The translations under genes were made by a program, and so were the position numbers. The notes beneath the pieces are model-generated. The model did no database searches, was not told where the DNA came from, and saw nothing but the letters and a program-made list of their open reading frames with translations. This document shows positions 9,404 through 19,054 of a stretch of 64,000 bases of DNA, piece by piece. Every line of letters begins with the position of its first letter. Within the stretch, counting starts at the first letter, position 1. The stretch comes from Methanococcus voltae (GTDB taxonomy: Archaea; AGJL01; Methanococci; Methanococcales; Methanococcaceae): positions 37,381-101,380 of the forward strand of contig NZ_JAGGMO010000008.1 in the NCBI RefSeq assembly GCF_017875395.1. Reading direction: 5' to 3'.

Positions 9404-10594
9404 TTATGCTTCTAATTTACCGTATCCGCCCATTCTATTTGCTATTTCTTCGTAAGCTACACCGCCATCGAAGAATGTATATATTTCGTCTGCTTTTTCT
9501 TCAGGATTAATGTCTGCAAACTGCTCCGGATAGAGTACTTTGCCAACGTAGTAAGCATTTGCTATTGCAGTATCCTTGTTAAATGCGTACCAGCAGTAAG
9601 GTAATACTTTGTAAACTTTACCGTTTTTAACTGCATTCAACCCTTGGAATTCAGGTTTTGCTAAATCAGCTGTAACTTCATTCATTGAAGCCTCACTTAC
9701 AAAGATATATTCAGGATTCCAAGCTACCACTTGTTCTTTGCTAACTTCTTTACCTTCACTAATCTTTGAAACGTTGTATGCTACATTATTAGCACCTAAA
9801 AATTCAAATGGTGGCCATCTAGGATCTGTTGTTGTAATTCCGTGAGCTCCGTTGTAAGCCCTACCTGCAACATATACGGTTGGGTGAACTGTAGCTTTTG
9901 AAACTCTAGATTTTAAATCATTTTTGTATTCTTCCATTTTGTCCAATACTTCGTTGGCTCTTTCTTCCTTATCTAATATTTTACCCATTAATCTTAATGA
10001 GTCTTCGAATTTTTTATTTTGACCTTCTGAACCAATTGCTGCAGTATAAACAACTACTACAGGAATGTTTAATTTACTTTGTAAATCTTCAGCTGCGTCT
10101 TTATTATTACCTATAAATATTATATCAGGGTTCATTTTAAGAATTGCTTCGTAATTATAGTTAGCCCCTGCTTTACCCGCTACAGGTAAGTCAATTAATT
10201 CAGGGTTTGCTGCTAAGTATGGTAATTCAGTACCACAAGGGAATTTATCATCGTCAGATTTTGCTTTAACACTTTCTCTCATTTCTATTGCTATTACTTT
10301 ATCTTCTGAATCTAAGTAAACTATTTCTCTTAATGAACAGCCTAAGCCGATTATTCTATTTATTTCGGTTGGAACTTCTACAGTTCTGCCCGCCATATCT
10401 GTAACAGTTATGAATTCTGCATTTTTGGTCGTTTCTGCACCTTTATTTTGATCTGCATCGCCACTGGTGTTTGCACTATCAAGGTTTGTTGTAGGGGCGG
10501 TATTTCCACCGATACATCCGCAACTCATTACAATAGCTACGACCATAAAAACACTGAAAACCATAACCAATGATTTTTTTAAAGTTTTATTCAT
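9404..10594 (-). CDS. ABC transporter substrate-binding lipoprotein, iron/corrinoid chelate type (copy 5)
   Basis: 396 residues of the same family. The signal peptide ends VMSCGC (Cys25/Cys27) and the mature domain starts ITVTDMAGRTVEVPTEINRI. Compared with the other four it has an insertion with a cysteine near residue 115 (KSDDDKFPCGTELPY). It also lacks three residues in the motif that the others share (GANNRANNVAY becomes GANNVAY). It is the first gene of the minus-strand array, and its upstream region carries copy B of the 71-bp element. The ligand is unknown. Confidence 0.85.
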   Translation of the reverse strand: MNKTLKKSLVMVFSVFMVVAIVMSCGCIGGNTAPTTNLDSANTSGDADQNKGAETTKNAEFITVTDMAGRTVEVPTEINRIIGLGCSLREIVYLDSEDKVIAIEMRESVKAKSDDDKFPCGTELPYLAANPELIDLPVAGKAGANYNYEAILKMNPDIIFIGNNKDAAEDLQSKLNIPVVVVYTAAIGSEGQNKKFEDSLRLMGKILDKEERANEVLDKMEEYKNDLKSRVSKATVHPTVYVAGRAYNGAHGITTTDPRWPPFEFLGANNVAYNVSKISEGKEVSKEQVVAWNPEYIFVSEASMNEVTADLAKPEFQGLNAVKNGKVYKVLPYCWYAFNKDTAIANAYYVGKVLYPEQFADINPEEKADEIYTFFDGGVAYEEIANRMGGYGKLEA

Positions 10595-10994
10595 AATATC
10601 ATCGTCTTTTTTTGGTTTTAATTAGTAATTTATTTTATTAATTTTTAATTTATTAATTTTTAATTTATTAATTTTTAATTTATTATTTTATTATATTGCA
10701 CTCTATTCTAATTTATTTTGAATGCGTAATAATAATTATCTATAATTTATGAATTATTATTCATACAAATTAAGAAATAGTATTACTAATTAATATAATT
10801 TACGATATGATATTATTAAAATCAATATATTCTTATATTTCTATATTATTATTTAAGATTATATTGGGGTTATTTACCAATATTAAGACCATTTTTTACC
10901 CTTTTATTTAAAAAATTTAGTAAATGAATGGAATTAATCAAAAAGTATATAATTATGAAATATTAAAGTATATTTTATAACTTGGAGGTGCATT
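10595..10994. other. Divergent intergenic region
   Basis: 400 bases between binding-protein copy 5 (minus) and the symporter (plus). It holds tandem TTTAATTTATTAATT units at 10631-10684 and the 71-bp element at 10741-10811. A TTTATTTAAAAAATTTAG stretch lies at 10903-10920. Both promoters must lie here, but neither is clear enough to place. Confidence 0.5.
10741..10811. repeat. 71-bp dispersed repeat with internal dyad, copy B
   Basis: Second copy of the element at 4523-4593, with four mismatches. The dyad here is ATGAATTATTATTCAT at 10749-10764. It lies about 150 bases upstream of binding-protein copy 5 and about 185 bases upstream of the divergent symporter gene, so it could serve either or both. 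Confidence 0.7.
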
Positions 10995-12299
10995 ATGTCT
11001 AACAAAATACTAAATGCTTATACAAGCATACCACTAGTTGCAAGAATGTTGGGTGCATTAGCTATTGGTTTGCCTATTGGTTTGGCGATATCTTTCTACG
11101 CCCCTGATTTAATAAATGTTATTAGTGCTTATTTATCACCGTTTGGTACTGTTTTAGTAAACATGCTTAAAATGATTGTTATACCTATCATATTCTTCTC
11201 ATTAATTGCAGGTGCTGCAAGTATACCACTCGGTAAACTCGGAAGAGTAGGTTTCAAAACTATTTTATGGTATTTAATGACTTCATTATTCGCGTCATTA
11301 TTCGGTGTTATTGTTGCAATGTTATTTAACCCAGGTGTTGGTTTCACACCGCAAGAGGTTGCAAGTTCAGTTACACAAGTTGGTGTTCAGCCATCCGCTG
11401 ATATCATTGGTATATTATTAGGAATGTTTGCAAACCCATTTGCTTCCCTTGCTCAAGGTAATTTCTTGCCTATCATCGTGTTCGCAATTTTATTTGGTGT
11501 TGCTACAAGATTAGTAGCTGATAAACCACTCGATGAAGAAGAGTCAAAAAGGGCATTCTCATTGATTGATTTCGCAAAAGCTGTTAACTCATCAATGTTT
11601 AAAATTGTTAACTGGGTTATGGAATACGCACCAATTGGTGTTTTAGCTTTGACAATTGTAAACTTCGGAACTTACGGTTCTGATTTATTAGGAAGCTACG
11701 GACAAATCGTTATTGGTATTGTTCTTGGTATTATTGGATTAATAGCATTCGTATACTCTGGATTAATAGTCCTCATCGGAAGAGAAAATCCATTAAAGAT
11801 ATTCAATAAAATTAAAGAAGCAATGGTTACTGCATTCGCTACAAGAAGTAGTGCTGCTACATTACCAGTTTCAATGGAAGTTGCAAGAGATGAATTAGGC
11901 GTAAAAGAGGAATTAGCTTCATTTACATTACCATTAGGTGCTACAATCAACATGGATGGAGTTTGTATCCACTTACCAATGTGGGCTTTCTTCGCAGCAA
12001 ACATGTTTGGTATCCCGATGACAATTGATTCAATCCTTGTAATGGTTATTACAACAGTTTTAGCTTCAATTGGTGCAGGTGGTGTTCCAGGTGGAAGTTT
12101 AATGCTTTTATTCATTATTTTAGGTACTATGGGATTAGCTCCAGAACAAATCGCAATTGTTGTTTCATTGGCTATCGCAGTGAACCCAATTTTAGATATG
12201 TTCGAAACCATGAACAACATCACAGGAGATTTGGTTATGACTTACTTAGTTGGTAAAACCGAAGGCTTAGTTGACGAAAACGTTCAAAAAAAGTTATAA
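10995..12299 (+). CDS. Sodium/dicarboxylate (DAACS) family symporter
   Basis: 434 residues with about eight hydrophobic spans. Family landmarks are clear: the TRSSAATLPVSM segment of hairpin 1 (about residues 276-287), the NMDG motif in TM7 (about 319), a GGVPGGS hairpin 2 and NITGDLV in TM8. These are the substrate- and sodium-binding elements of GltPh-like transporters. It should import an acidic or small neutral amino acid or a dicarboxylate with sodium across the cell membrane; which one is not clear. GGAGGTG precedes the ATG at 10995. Confidence 0.9.
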   Translation: MSNKILNAYTSIPLVARMLGALAIGLPIGLAISFYAPDLINVISAYLSPFGTVLVNMLKMIVIPIIFFSLIAGAASIPLGKLGRVGFKTILWYLMTSLFASLFGVIVAMLFNPGVGFTPQEVASSVTQVGVQPSADIIGILLGMFANPFASLAQGNFLPIIVFAILFGVATRLVADKPLDEEESKRAFSLIDFAKAVNSSMFKIVNWVMEYAPIGVLALTIVNFGTYGSDLLGSYGQIVIGIVLGIIGLIAFVYSGLIVLIGRENPLKIFNKIKEAMVTAFATRSSAATLPVSMEVARDELGVKEELASFTLPLGATINMDGVCIHLPMWAFFAANMFGIPMTIDSILVMVITTVLASIGAGGVPGGSLMLLFIILGTMGLAPEQIAIVVSLAIAVNPILDMFETMNNITGDLVMTYLVGKTEGLVDENVQKKL

Positions 12300-12360
12300 T
12301 TAGTATTTAATTTATTAATACTAATTAAATATTAATTAAAATATTAATTAAATACAATAC

Positions 12361-12484
12361 TAAATTATAATCTGTCAAAAATAAAATAAAAAAAATATTA
12401 AATAAAATAACTAAAATATCTAAAATAACTAAAATAAATAAAATAAAAAATAACTATTTAATTTCTTTTTTTAATTTCTTTTTA
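12361..12484. terminator. Bidirectional U-tract terminator region between convergent genes
   Basis: Between the symporter (plus) and cbiE (minus), the plus strand is first A-rich (12361-12448, many AAATAA units). It then becomes T-rich (12449-12484, with TTTCTTTTTTTAATTTCTTTTT). Each strand thus presents U tracts to the transcript arriving from its own side, the usual form of archaeal intrinsic terminators. Confidence 0.5.
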
Positions 12485-13180
12485 AAAAGTTATAACGCAT
12501 ACTGCCATATATGAGAATTCCAAACCATTTTCTATGTTTTTAATTAATTCGCCCAATTTATATGTGCTTATTTTTTCATCAGGATATGATAAATTTTCGC
12601 AAATTGTAATTCTTACATCTTTTAAATGGTAATCAACGTTTTTAAGATTAAAGCTAACATTATTTTTGTTTAACATGTATTCAACATCTTTTTTTATGTC
12701 ACTCGGTAAAAATATTACACTGTGATTATTTATTACCATATTATATAGCAATTCTTGATTATATTCTTTACCGTGAAGTGTTAGTATGGCATAATCGTCC
12801 CAAGATATTTTTAACCTTGCACAAGCTACCTGTATTGAAGAAATACCGGATATAACTGATATATCCTTTTTATCCACGCCTAAATTTAGCATAGTTTTTA
12901 ATAAACCGCTAAAACATGGGTCGCCAGTAGATAAAATACCGATATCTTTATTTTTAAATTTATCATCAAAAGCTATTTCTTTTAAAGTTTCTTTAAGATT
13001 TTTGGATAAATAAATTATTTCTTTAGATTCTAAATCGTTTGAATTAATGGAATCAATTGATTTAATTGACTCTATACTTCTTTTGCTACCTACTAGAATA
13101 TCTAGTTTATCAATTGTATTTAGTGCTTTTAGGGTTATCAAATCGCTACTTCCTGCGCCTATTCCTATAATATAAATCAT
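12482..13180 (-). CDS. cbiE: Cobalt-precorrin-7 C5-methyltransferase CbiE
   Basis: 233 residues from the preferred start. CbiE uses SAM to methylate C5 of the corrin ring in anaerobic cobalamin biosynthesis, needed by a methanogen for its corrinoid methyltransferases. The sequence has the tetrapyrrole methylase start MIYIIGIGAGSSDLITLKAL and the LSTGDPCFSGLL loop. I chose the ATG at 13180 because it gives the normal family N-terminus and has a GGATGA motif just upstream. An in-frame TTG at 13210 would add ten residues. No other cbi gene is adjacent. Confidence 0.85.
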   Translation of the reverse strand: MIYIIGIGAGSSDLITLKALNTIDKLDILVGSKRSIESIKSIDSINSNDLESKEIIYLSKNLKETLKEIAFDDKFKNKDIGILSTGDPCFSGLLKTMLNLGVDKKDISVISGISSIQVACARLKISWDDYAILTLHGKEYNQELLYNMVINNHSVIFLPSDIKKDVEYMLNKNNVSFNLKNVDYHLKDVRITICENLSYPDEKISTYKLGELIKNIENGLEFSYMAVCVITF

Positions 13181-13544
13181 ATTTTCATCCAACGGCATAA
13201 TCTTTTTCAATTTTTTAATTAATTTTTAATTAATTTTTAAATATTACTTAATTATGTAGTATAATCTATGATATAATCTATGATGTATTCTGTAGTATAA
13301 TTTGTAGTATTTATAGTATATTTCTAGTATAGTTTATTCTATTTTTTTATCTTTTTATAACTTTAGATTTTATATTCAAATTTAATGATAGATCCTTGAT
13401 AAACTCATCGATTATATGGTTTATATAATTTTACAAACATATTATTATACACACTATAAATTATGAAATAATTATGAAATACCTAAATTCATATGAATTA
13501 TAAGTCATACGATAAATACGATATAAAGCACGAGGTGTCAGGGT
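13181..13544. other. Divergent intergenic region with repeated GTAGTAT motifs
   Basis: 364 bases between cbiE and cysS. From 13255 to 13335 the motif GTAGTAT or its near relatives recurs about five times. A TTTATATA box A at 13420-13427 suits cysS and would give a leader of roughly 95 bases. No open frame was seen. Confidence 0.45.
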
Positions 13545-15218
13545 ATGATACACCGAGAATCTCAAAATTCAGACTCTAATAATAGAGCACTAAGTGAAAA
13601 GGGATATTTTATTACCGTATACAACAGCTTAACAAATACTATGGAAAAATTTATTCCATTAGACAAAAAAGCCATAAAGATGTATATTTGCGGACCTACG
13701 GTTTATGATTCGTCGCATTTGGGTCATGGTCGTACGTACGTATCTTTTGACGTAATAAAACGATATTTGGAACATAAGGGTTATAACGTTTATTTAGTCA
13801 TTAATTTTACTGATATCGACGATAAGATAATAAATAAGGCTAAAAATCTTAAAATGGATTGTAAAAATATTTCTGAAGAAAATATAGACTCATTTTTGAT
13901 AGACATGCTTTCCTTAGGTGTAGAACCTGCAAATGTGTATCCTAAGGTTACACAATCAATCTCTGAAATAATAGATTTTATAGGTGTATTAATGAAAAAA
14001 GAGTACGCTTATAAAACAACAGATGGAATTTATTTCAACGTTAGGAAATTTAGGGAGTATGGTAGGCTTAGCAATGTAAATATAGATAAATTAAAATCTA
14101 AGACTAAGGCCAAGACTAAAGAAGATGTAGATAGTGAAAGTGAAAATAAAAATAAAAATAAAATTGGTAAGTCAACAACCGAAAAATTAAATGTAGAAGA
14201 TTTTGCACTTTGGAAGTTTAACGAGCCAATTTTTGAAGGGGATATTTGTGTAGAACCTGCATGGGATAGCCCTTGGGGTAAAGGACGCCCTGGTTGGCAC
14301 ATTGAATGCTCGGTAATGAGTGCAAAGTATTTCGGAGAATGTTTCGATATACACGGAGGCGGAAAAGATTTAGCATTCCCACACCACGAAAATGAAATAG
14401 CTCAAAGCGATAGTTATTTTGAAGCACCTTGCGTCAAATATTGGATGCACACGGGTTTTGTTAGGGTAAATGGGGAAAAAATGAGCAAAAGCCTTGGAAA
14501 TTTTGTAACCATTAAAGATATGTTGCAAAAATATAATAAAGACACCTTAAGATTGTTCTTTATCCAAAGACATTATCGCTCGCCTCTTGATTATTCAGAC
14601 GAGTCCTTGACGCATGTACAAAATACATTAGATAAATTTGAGAATGCAATTAAAAAATTAATCTATTATTCAAAAGATTCTGAAGTTAAAAATAAGTTAT
14701 CAATAACTGATGTAGAATTTATGAATGTACTATACACCTGCAGAAACAAATTTTATGATGCTATGGACGATGATTTTAACACCGTTGAAGCTATTAAAGT
14801 TCTTTACACACTGGTAACCGCTACAAATAAATATATGGCGGAATTGGAAAATTTAAAAAATCCTAATGCAAATACATCCATTATAATCCAAGCTTTAGAA
14901 TTTTATAGGGATGTAGGGGAAATATTTGGCATATTTGGAGATTTAAAGATTGATTGTTATTTAAATTGCTTAAAAAGATATGGTTACGAAGAAGAAGTAA
15001 GAGAAAGTAGTGCCTGTATTGATAAAATAGCAAAAGCGGAGTTTAGCTTTGCTAGTGCGGGAAAAGTAGACGGCTTAATGAAATTAGTAATTGAGTTACG
15101 GGAAGATTTACGCGCCAATAAAAATTATGAAATGGCGGATAAAATAAGAGATAAATTAGAAGAATTAGATATTATCTTGGAGGATAACCCGAAAGGTACT
15201 CGATGGAGCATTAAATAA
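13545..15218 (+). CDS. cysS: Cysteinyl-tRNA synthetase
   Basis: 557 residues. This class I enzyme charges tRNA-Cys with cysteine using ATP. Visible landmarks are the HIGH-type signature HLGHG (58-62), zinc ligands at Cys49 and in the GWHIECS and [14 protein letters not shown] segments, and the KMSKS loop ([10 protein letters not shown]). A Lys/Glu/Asn-rich insertion of about 30 residues (roughly 185-215) and a 20-residue N-terminal extension make it longer than usual. The ribosome binding site is GAGGTG. Some methanogens make Cys-tRNA only by the SepRS/SepCysS route; this gene shows direct charging is available here. Confidence 0.95.
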   Translation: MIHRESQNSDSNNRALSEKGYFITVYNSLTNTMEKFIPLDKKAIKMYICGPTVYDSSHLGHGRTYVSFDVIKRYLEHKGYNVYLVINFTDIDDKIINKAKNLKMDCKNISEENIDSFLIDMLSLGVEPANVYPKVTQSISEIIDFIGVLMKKEYAYKTTDGIYFNVRKFREYGRLSNVNIDKLKSKTKAKTKEDVDSESENKNKNKIGKSTTEKLNVEDFALWKFNEPIFEGDICVEPAWDSPWGKGRPGWHIECSVMSAKYFGECFDIHGGGKDLAFPHHENEIAQSDSYFEAPCVKYWMHTGFVRVNGEKMSKSLGNFVTIKDMLQKYNKDTLRLFFIQRHYRSPLDYSDESLTHVQNTLDKFENAIKKLIYYSKDSEVKNKLSITDVEFMNVLYTCRNKFYDAMDDDFNTVEAIKVLYTLVTATNKYMAELENLKNPNANTSIIIQALEFYRDVGEIFGIFGDLKIDCYLNCLKRYGYEEEVRESSACIDKIAKAEFSFASAGKVDGLMKLVIELREDLRANKNYEMADKIRDKLEELDIILEDNPKGTRWSIK

Positions 15219-15239
15219 TAAACTAATAAAAATAGAAAA

Positions 15240-15391
15240 GTTATCCAATTTATCCAATTAAATAAATTAAATAAAATAAATAATACTTAATAAATAAAAT
15301 TAAAAATAAGGAAAAGGAATTTTATTTATTCTTGTATTTCTTTTTGTATTTGTATTTATATTTTAATTTTGTATTTTATTTTTTAGTATTT
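15240..15391. terminator. Terminator region between convergent cysS and acyl-CoA ligase genes
   Basis: A-rich runs on the plus strand (15265-15317) serve the minus-strand gene. T-rich runs (15319-15391, for example TTTTATTTATTCTTGTATTTC) serve cysS. No strong hairpin was noted. Confidence 0.45.
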
Positions 15392-17107
15392 TTACAATTT
15401 AGTCTCATTTAGTCTTTTTTCAACTAATTCTTTACCGATTTGAGCTAATTTATATTTTTGAATTTTACCACTTGCTGTAAGTGGATATTCTTCAACCATA
15501 AAGACGTATTTAGGCACCTTGTACCTTGCAATTTTGGTTATTGCGTAGTCCCTTATATCTTCCTCGGTTAAATCTGCACCTTCTTCAAGAATTACGAATG
15601 CTCCAACGATTTCACCGTATTTTTTATCAGGGATACCTGCAACTTGAACATCTTTTACGCCGTCCATTGTATGAATAAATTCTTCGATTTCCCTAGGGTA
15701 GATATTCTCTCCGCCCCTGATAATCATGTCTTTTATTCTTCCAACGATTTTATAGTACCCTTCATCGTCTTGTGTTGCTAAATCTCCACTGTGAAGCCAT
15801 CCGTCTTCGTCGATTGCTTCAGCGGTTTTTTCCGGCATGTTATAGTATCCTTTCATTACATTGTAACCTTTACAGCAGATTTCACCGACTTGGTTCCTAC
15901 CGAGTGTTTCGCCTGTTTCAGGGTCTACAATTTTTACTTGACTGTGTGGTAGAGCCACACCTACGGTGTTAACTCTTTTATCAAGGCTATCCGTAGCCTT
16001 AGTTTGCGTAAACACAGGTGAAGCTTCCGTAAGTCCATAAGCAATTGTAACTTCGGACATATTCATCTCTTCGATTACTTTTTTCATTGCTTCTGTAGGG
16101 CATGTTGAGCCTGCCATAATACCGGTTCTTAATGAACTGAGATCGAACATCTTAAACATAGGGTGGCTAAACTCTGCAATAAACATTGTAGGAACCCCGT
16201 AGAGTGATGTACATTTTTCTTTTTGGACTGCTGCAAGTGCAAGTAATGGGTCGAATAATTCAAGCATTACGAGGGTGCTACCGTGTGTTAAAACTGCCAT
16301 AACCCCCAGAACTATACCAAAGCAGTGGAATAAAGGAACTGGTAAGCATAGCCTATCTTTTTCGCTATAGTGCATACTTTCTCCGATATAGAATCCATTA
16401 TTAAGGATATTTCTATGCGTAAGCATCACACCTTTTGGAAAACCTGTTGTTCCTGAAGTATATTGGATATTTACCACATCGGTATTTTTAACTTGCTTTT
16501 TAGCTTCTTCAAGCTTATCATTTGGCAAGTGTTTACCTAATAACATGATTTCATGAGTATTATACATACCCCTATGCTTTTCAGGTCCTATATACATAAT
16601 GGTTTTTAAATGAGGGTAATTTTCGCTGTTTAACTCCCCTCGCTTCTGTGTTTTCAATTCAGGTATTAAATCGTAAACCGTTTCAATGTAGTTCACATCC
16701 CTAAATTGATCTACGATTGCTAAAGCTTTCATATCGGATTGCTTAAGTACGTAGTCAAGTTCGTGACTTTTGTAGGCAGTGTTAACGGTTACAGCTACAG
16801 CCCCGATTTTTGCGGTTGCAAATACGAAAGTTAACCAGTCTGGTACGTTTCTTGCCCAAAGGCCAACGTTATCGCCTTTAGATATACCAATCTCTAAAAG
16901 ACCTTTCGCCATCATATTAACACGTTCGTTAAATTCTCCGTAGGTAAATCTTAAATCTCTGTCTGGATAAACCATAAACTCTTGGTCAGGGTTTTTTGAT
17001 ACCATTTTTTCAAAGAATTCACCGATTGTTTCTTCTGTAAATAGATTTCCATAATCTAGTGGTGCTTCCATGTTTTCATAATAAACATTTCCTGTTTTTT
17101 CGACCAT
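15392..17107 (-). CDS. AMP-forming acyl-CoA synthetase (ligase) family protein
   Basis: 571 residues of the ANL superfamily. These enzymes activate a carboxylic acid to an acyl adenylate and then to acyl-CoA. Motifs are the P-loop [11 protein letters not shown] (about 215-225), YGLTEASPV, the GWLHSGD hinge region, [20 protein letters not shown] and the C-terminal catalytic lysine in [11 protein letters not shown]. The layout resembles medium-chain or FadD-type ligases more than acetyl-CoA synthetase. The substrate is unknown. It is followed upstream in the same direction by a thioesterase and a regulator, which suggests one pathway. A methanogen has no classical beta-oxidation, so the role is open. 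Confidence 0.85.
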   Translation of the reverse strand: MVEKTGNVYYENMEAPLDYGNLFTEETIGEFFEKMVSKNPDQEFMVYPDRDLRFTYGEFNERVNMMAKGLLEIGISKGDNVGLWARNVPDWLTFVFATAKIGAVAVTVNTAYKSHELDYVLKQSDMKALAIVDQFRDVNYIETVYDLIPELKTQKRGELNSENYPHLKTIMYIGPEKHRGMYNTHEIMLLGKHLPNDKLEEAKKQVKNTDVVNIQYTSGTTGFPKGVMLTHRNILNNGFYIGESMHYSEKDRLCLPVPLFHCFGIVLGVMAVLTHGSTLVMLELFDPLLALAAVQKEKCTSLYGVPTMFIAEFSHPMFKMFDLSSLRTGIMAGSTCPTEAMKKVIEEMNMSEVTIAYGLTEASPVFTQTKATDSLDKRVNTVGVALPHSQVKIVDPETGETLGRNQVGEICCKGYNVMKGYYNMPEKTAEAIDEDGWLHSGDLATQDDEGYYKIVGRIKDMIIRGGENIYPREIEEFIHTMDGVKDVQVAGIPDKKYGEIVGAFVILEEGADLTEEDIRDYAITKIARYKVPKYVFMVEEYPLTASGKIQKYKLAQIGKELVEKRLNETKL

Positions 17108-17370
17108 AACATCACATTTTAGTTGGTTAATTGATTAATTGTCTAGTTTTTATTATTATTTCTTATTAATTTATATTAATTTATATTAATTCGTATTAAT
17201 TCGTATTAGTTCTTATTTTAATTTACATTATAATTAGCTTAATTAATTTGGATTGAAATTGTAAAATTAAGATTGTATAATTGATAATGTAAAAATGTAA
17301 GATGTAAAAAAGCAGAATTTAGTTGTTATTTAGTTGTTATTTTATTATTCATAAAATATTAATATAATAT

Positions 17371-17781
17371 TTAATTTTTATCGAGTTCTATGTAATGTTC
17401 CATCAATTGATTCCTTATGTCTTCTGGTATAGGAACTGATTTTTGTTCGATAAAATCAAAATGAACAACTACTGCTTTACCTTTTACACACAATACACCG
17501 TCTTGCCAAGCTTCGTGATATAAAGTGAATGACTTATTTCCTATTCTGCTAACGTAACTTCTTATTTGAACGTTTTTACCCAATTCCATTTGGCTAACAA
17601 AGTCAAAGTCTGTGTGAGCCATTATAAGTTTCCAATCTTCGTGTTTTGTTGATAAATTTGGGGTGAACATCTTGAAAAATGGATTTCTTGCTTGTTCAAA
17701 CCATATTGCTACAACGGTATTGTTTATGTGGCGCAACCCATCGATATCGCCAAATCTTGGTTCTACGGTTATTTCATACAT
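17371..17781 (-). CDS. Acyl-CoA thioesterase, hotdog fold (4-hydroxybenzoyl-CoA thioesterase-like)
   Basis: 136 residues from the preferred start. The N-terminal motif VEPRFGDIDGLRHINN corresponds to the catalytic Asp-containing segment of the YbgC/FcbC thioesterases, which hydrolyse acyl-CoA. GGTG stands 7 bases before the ATG at 17781. The longer in-frame start (TTG at 17793) would overlap that ribosome binding site, so I reject it. It lies between the acyl-CoA ligase and the cupin regulator on the same strand and may act on the ligase product or control its level. Confidence 0.8.
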   Translation of the reverse strand: MYEITVEPRFGDIDGLRHINNTVVAIWFEQARNPFFKMFTPNLSTKHEDWKLIMAHTDFDFVSQMELGKNVQIRSYVSRIGNKSFTLYHEAWQDGVLCVKGKAVVVHFDFIEQKSVPIPEDIRNQLMEHYIELDKN

Positions 17782-17913
17782 AATATACACCAATTTAAGA
17801 ATTTTACTAAGTTTAATAATTTTTTAATTTTTAATTTTTAATTTTTGGCTTTAATTTTAATTTCTTTAGCATTTTATATTATTAATTTTCCTTATACTAA
17901 ATTCCCATAGTAT

Positions 17914-18498
17914 TTACAATGGTGTATATACAACCGCTAAAATCTTTGAATTTTGGTCTTTAGCGTGTAAGTTGTGAGGTACGATTGAATCATAGTATAT
18001 GCTATCTCCTTTTGCTAAAACATATACATCTTGTCCGTAGTTGATTTCAATCTCTCCGCTCATAACATATATAAATTCTTCACCTTCGTGGGAAGATAAT
18101 TCAATTTCCTCATCTGCTTGTGGATACACATCAATAATAAATGGTTCCATGTGCCTATCTATTTTACCCGCAGCTAATGAATAAAAGTTTAATTTACTTT
18201 CTTCTTCGTTGGAGTACGTTTTTGTTCCTGAAAACCTAACAACATTTTCTGATGCACCAAATCTTGATACAACTGGTCCGATTTCAGGCAAGTCGTCCAA
18301 AAAAGTACCCAACCTAACGCCTAAAGCTCTTGCAATTGCGATTAAAGGTTTTAATGAAGGTATCAAATCGCCGTTTTCAATTTTCTTGAGCAATTCAACA
18401 TCGTTACCGCTAATTTTTGCAAGTTCTTCAATAGACATGTTATTTAATTCTCTAACTTTTTTGATTTTAATTCCTACTTGGTTGTTCTTTTCTGACAT
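17914..18498 (-). CDS. HTH (Xre/Cro-CI) transcriptional regulator with C-terminal cupin domain
   Basis: 194 residues. Residues 8-62 form a helix-turn-helix of the Xre type (IKKVRELNNMSIEELAKISG). The C-terminal half is a small cupin barrel (SHEGEEFIYVMSGEIEINYG, about 135-155) expected to bind an effector. It stands first in a minus-strand set with a thioesterase and an acyl-CoA ligase and probably controls them. Bacterial and archaeal cupin-HTH proteins next to acyl-CoA ligases are common. Several GTACAA-containing inverted repeats in its upstream region are candidate operators. Confidence 0.85.
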   Translation of the reverse strand: MSEKNNQVGIKIKKVRELNNMSIEELAKISGNDVELLKKIENGDLIPSLKPLIAIARALGVRLGTFLDDLPEIGPVVSRFGASENVVRFSGTKTYSNEEESKLNFYSLAAGKIDRHMEPFIIDVYPQADEEIELSSHEGEEFIYVMSGEIEINYGQDVYVLAKGDSIYYDSIVPHNLHAKDQNSKILAVVYTPL

Positions 18499-19054
18499 AC
18501 TTACCCTCTTTTTACTTGGAGTACAACTTAAATTTTTTGTTTTGTTTTTATATTTGTATATTTTACGCTATTTTTAATTTATCCATATTTGCATTTATTT
18601 ATTTATTTATTTATTGTTTTAATTTAGTTGTACTCTTCTTTTAGTCGGATATCTCCGATTTTTTACAATTTTGCCTCGCGTGAGGTTTTGTACAATTTGT
18701 ACAATTTGTTTGTTTTTTCATTTTGGACCTTTTCCTTATTTTTTATTTCATTTAATTTAGTTACTTAAGTTATTTATTTAAACTATTTATTTAAACTATT
18801 TATTCTTTACTTAAGTTTACTAAAATTTTTTAGATATTTATTTTATTGTTAGATTTAATGATTGGTTTATTTGCATTAATTAATTGATACATATACATAA
18901 ACCAAAACATTAAATTTAAAATATATCTTATTATTTAAAAAGTTAACGGTCAAAGGTAGTTTTGATACGATAAAAAAGTAAAAAGAGTACTAAAAAAGAA
19001 AGGTTTCTACGTATAAATTAAAATTAAATAAAAATACATAAAAAAAGAATGGTA
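18499..19054. promoter_or_regulatory. Regulatory region upstream of the cupin-HTH gene with multiple dyads
   Basis: 556 bases without a gene. GAGTACAACTTAAATT at 18519-18534 and AATTTAGTTGTACTC at 18621-18635 are inverted copies of one sequence, about 90 bases apart. GTACAATTTGTAC at 18690-18702 is a 13-base palindrome on the same GTACAA half-site. Two short hairpins lie between them: TCGGA-TATC-TCCGA at 18645-18658 followed by T6, and CCTC-GCGT-GAGG at 18674-18685 followed by T4. An ATTT tetranucleotide run lies at 18596-18615. The promoter of the regulator gene must be within 18499-18640. Confidence 0.55.

Noticed and set aside
11696..12223. 175-codon minus-strand frame inside the symporter gene
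   Set aside because: It is an antisense shadow of a well-conserved transporter and has no ribosome binding site.
18645..18685. Two short hairpins with T tails read as intrinsic terminators on the plus strand
   Set aside because: No plus-strand gene ends here; they are better treated as parts of the regulator's upstream region.
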